Shown piece after piece: positions 62,144 to 64,000 of a stretch of 64,000 nucleotides of DNA (within the stretch, counting starts at the first letter, position 1; each line of letters starts with the position of its first letter). Source of the DNA: Actinobacteria bacterium IMCC25003 (lineage in GTDB: Bacteria > Actinomycetota > Actinomycetes > Nanopelagicales > Nanopelagicaceae); the NCBI GenBank assembly GCA_002284855.1, contig CP015603.1:1054001-1118000 (forward strand), read 5' to 3'. A program made the position numbers and the translations under genes. The notes under the pieces were generated by a model, which was given only the letters and a program-made list of their open reading frames with translations, was not told the origin of the DNA and did not search any database.

Positions 62144-63685
62144 TTAGATAGTGCGCTTTGGTCCTGTGAACCACTTCTTTGCAGATGCCTGCCACCAGAT
62201 CCACAAGATAATCAGCGCGCCACCTGTAACGATTGGTGCATAGTTCACTGCAGTCCAGGTGAAGTCCTTATTTCCCGGAGTTCCAGCTGGAGCAAATGGC
62301 AAGATGAAGTAGATAGAGATAATGAAAATTTCAGCTACTGCCAAGGTTCCCATCCACTTGTACTTGCTGCCCAAAGTCCATTGACCTGGTTTAAATGAAT
62401 CTCCTGCCTTCAGGCGAAGGTAGATAGGAATCAAGAAAGCAAGATACAAGGAGATCACGCAGACTGATACCACTGCATAGAAAGCAGTTGGTGCACCTGT
62501 AGGTGATTTCCATAGCGCAGGAAGAGTAAGCACTGCTCCACCGATTGCAGAAGCAATAACTGCATTAAGCGGAACACCGTGTGCATTGACCTTCTTCCAG
62601 AGATTTCCCCCCGGAACAGCGCCGTCACGGCTAAATGCATACATCATGCGCGAACAAGATGTGAGACAGGCAGTAACGCAGAAGATTTGACCCACCGTTG
62701 TGATGAGCATAATCAACTTGAATTTCACACCAGTGCCTAGGGCGCTTGCGAGAAGAGCAATGATGGATCCGCCACCGTATGGATTGACTTCTGGGTCAAA
62801 TGAATTGATGAAGTCGGTATTTGTTGCCACAAAGAGGAATGACATCAGCAGGATGTAGCCACCAATAGCTGAATAGAAGATGGACTTCCAAATTCCCTTT
62901 GCTGCAGACATATGCGCGTCATGTGTCTCTTCTGAAAGGTGCGCAGATGCATCGAATCCCGTAATTGTGTATTGGGTAAGCAAGAATCCAAGCGGTAGAA
63001 CCAGATACCAATATGTTCCATTGCTAAAGCCAGAGTTGTTGTTCTGAGTTGTAAACATCCAATTCAGGCTCTGGTGCTTATCGGTTGTGAATAGCAATAT
63101 TCCGATAATTGCAGCAGCGCCAAAGACATGCCACCAGACAGAGATATTGTTAAAGGCTGCCAGCAACTTGGAGCTGTAGATATTCACGATTGTTGCAAAG
63201 AGCAGAACGATCAAGAAGAGAGCGAATTGCTGCTTAATGTAATCGCCACCCATAAAGTTGGATGCATAGCTTGGTGAATAAAGGCCAATCAAGCTATTGA
63301 TAAAGCCTGTAACTCCGTATCCCACAGATGCAGTAACAGAGACCAAACCAATGAGGTTGAGCCAGCCGGTAAAAAAGCCAGCTTTAGCGCCACCGAGCTT
63401 GGCTGCCCACCAATAAATTCCACCTGATGTCGGATATGCAGATGCAAGTTCTGACATGCAGAATCCAATGATCAATATGAAAAGTGAGATAAGTGGCCAA
63501 CCAATTGAGATTGCAACCGGTCCACCGTTATTCCATGCCTGGGCAAATGTTGTAAAACATCCAGCCAAGATTGAGATGATGGAGAAAGAGATTGCGAAGT
63601 TCGAGAATGCGCTCCAGCTTCGCGTGAGTTCCTGTTTATATCCAAGTTCAGCTAAGCGGCGTTCATCTTCATTGAGAGTGCTCAT
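62144..63685 (-). CDS. APC-superfamily amino acid/polyamine permease
   Basis: 513 residues with about twelve membrane helices. The opening LAELGYKQELTRSWSAFSNFAISFSIISILAG is typical of GABA/choline-type (BAT1-like) APC permeases. EMISWS-like helix 3 and later GFDASAHLSEETHDA are also typical of that group. It probably imports an amine, GABA or choline for the adjoining gamma-glutamyl pathway. The start at 63685 has GGAAGG about 12 bases upstream; a longer frame from 63787 has no homologous look. Confidence 0.88.
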   Translation of the reverse strand: MSTLNEDERRLAELGYKQELTRSWSAFSNFAISFSIISILAGCFTTFAQAWNNGGPVAISIGWPLISLFILIIGFCMSELASAYPTSGGIYWWAAKLGGAKAGFFTGWLNLIGLVSVTASVGYGVTGFINSLIGLYSPSYASNFMGGDYIKQQFALFLIVLLFATIVNIYSSKLLAAFNNISVWWHVFGAAAIIGILLFTTDKHQSLNWMFTTQNNNSGFSNGTYWYLVLPLGFLLTQYTITGFDASAHLSEETHDAHMSAAKGIWKSIFYSAIGGYILLMSFLFVATNTDFINSFDPEVNPYGGGSIIALLASALGTGVKFKLIMLITTVGQIFCVTACLTSCSRMMYAFSRDGAVPGGNLWKKVNAHGVPLNAVIASAIGGAVLTLPALWKSPTGAPTAFYAVVSVCVISLYLAFLIPIYLRLKAGDSFKPGQWTLGSKYKWMGTLAVAEIFIISIYFILPFAPAGTPGNKDFTWTAVNYAPIVTGGALIILWIWWQASAKKWFTGPKRTI

Positions 63686-63801
63686 GCAGTAGTAACCCTT
63701 CCAGTTAGCGGGGCGGGGATTGCCTCGTGCCTTGATGTACGAACTATTTGTACTCCTGGCTTCACCAGAAAGGAAGGCTATTTGCATGATTAGATTGCCT
63801 T

Positions 63802-64000
63802 ATGTGTCGCCTCTTAGGGTTTAGCTCAAAGAATTCATCTACGCTGCCAAGACTCTTAGGCCAAGACCTTGACAAATTTGTGGCGCTCTCTCAAATACAT
63901 TGCGATGGCTGGGGCTACGCCCACGTTGAACATTCATCAACTCATGCAGAAAAATTCCGCGAACCAATCCCTGCCATTGATTCATCCCATCTCACTGAAC
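63802..64000 (+). CDS. Class II glutamine amidotransferase, cut by window end
   Basis: 66 codons are visible before the window ends. The frame begins MCRLLGFSS, with the N-terminal catalytic cysteine at position 2, and continues to SQIHCDGWGYAHVEH near residue 33. That is the signature of stand-alone class II (Ntn) amidotransferases such as YafJ/EgtC types. TAGATT at 63791-63796 leaves 5 bases to the ATG. It is divergent from the permease and may belong to the same gamma-glutamyl-amine pathway. Confidence 0.85.
   Translation, partial: MCRLLGFSSKNSSTLPRLLGQDLDKFVALSQIHCDGWGYAHVEHSSTHAEKFREPIPAIDSSHLTE

Noticed and set aside
1-64000. CRISPR arrays, insertion sequences, prophage, tRNA or rRNA genes
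   Set aside because: No regularly spaced repeats, transposase or integrase motifs, or tRNA-like cloverleaf with GGTTCGA-type arms were found in the gaps between genes.

Overview
The window looks like a chromosomal segment of a small-genome freshwater actinobacterium of the acI / Nanopelagicales type (for example 'Candidatus Planktophila'). This is inferred from gene content and style, not from a database match. The actinobacterial markers are SepH, a Corynebacterium-family GlgA, DUF7455 and DUF4192 proteins, a lexA / LysM-protein divergon like mycobacterial lexA-chiZ, a SAM-IV riboswitch, and nrdR with a B12-dependent ribonucleotide reductase. GC is moderate for the phylum. Genes are packed with 1-14 base overlaps. 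Many operons start with a TANNNT -10 box 5-9 bases before the start codon, so leaderless transcripts are probably common.

Layout. 1-3.6 kb: divergent glgC (cut by the window edge) and glgA, an EamA exporter and uppP. 3.6-10 kb (minus strand): era, then dprA-comM-yraN, rnhB, lepB, rplS and an inositol-monophosphatase-like gene. 10-13.9 kb: sepH, a phosphodiesterase, and psuG with a PfkB kinase. 13.9-22.6 kb: topoisomerase IV (parC without its C-terminal domain, and parE), a methyltransferase, an ABC-F protein, DUF7455, CDGSH and the principal sigma factor. 22.6-26 kb: metX with its SAM-IV riboswitch, DUF4192, a secreted PKD-like protein and a Nudix hydrolase. 26-30 kb: a FecBCD-type heme/siderophore/cobalamin importer facing two related secreted disulfide proteins. 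30-33.6 kb: TetR, DinG and EamA.

33.6-44.5 kb is a catabolic region. A four-gene OpuC-type ABC importer leads into a formaldehyde-activating-enzyme homologue, an enolase-superfamily enzyme, an aldehyde dehydrogenase and a beta-hydroxyacid dehydrogenase. Divergent to it are an IclR regulator, an iron-type alcohol dehydrogenase and a DODA-type dioxygenase with a 20-bp perfect palindrome in its promoter. 44.5-47.9 kb: the riboflavin operon ribD-ribE-ribBA-ribH behind an FMN riboswitch. 47.9-48.4 kb has no recognisable conserved gene and is full of hairpins. 48.4-53.6 kb: nrdR-nrdJ, the SOS divergon and a small membrane protein. 53.6-57.3 kb: beta-mannosidase, a mannose-6-phosphate-isomerase-like cupin and a ROK sugar kinase. 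57.3-64 kb: two glutamine amidotransferases (the second cut by the window end), an SDR, an aldehyde dehydrogenase, a glutamine-synthetase-like ligase and an amino-acid/polyamine permease. This last set suggests use of amines through gamma-glutamylation.

No tRNA, rRNA, CRISPR array, insertion sequence or prophage was seen. The items most worth a second look are the unexplained structured region at 47.9-48.4 kb, the ParC lacking its C-terminal domain, the secreted protein pair beside the FecBCD importer, and the Fae homologue inside an OpuC-type operon.
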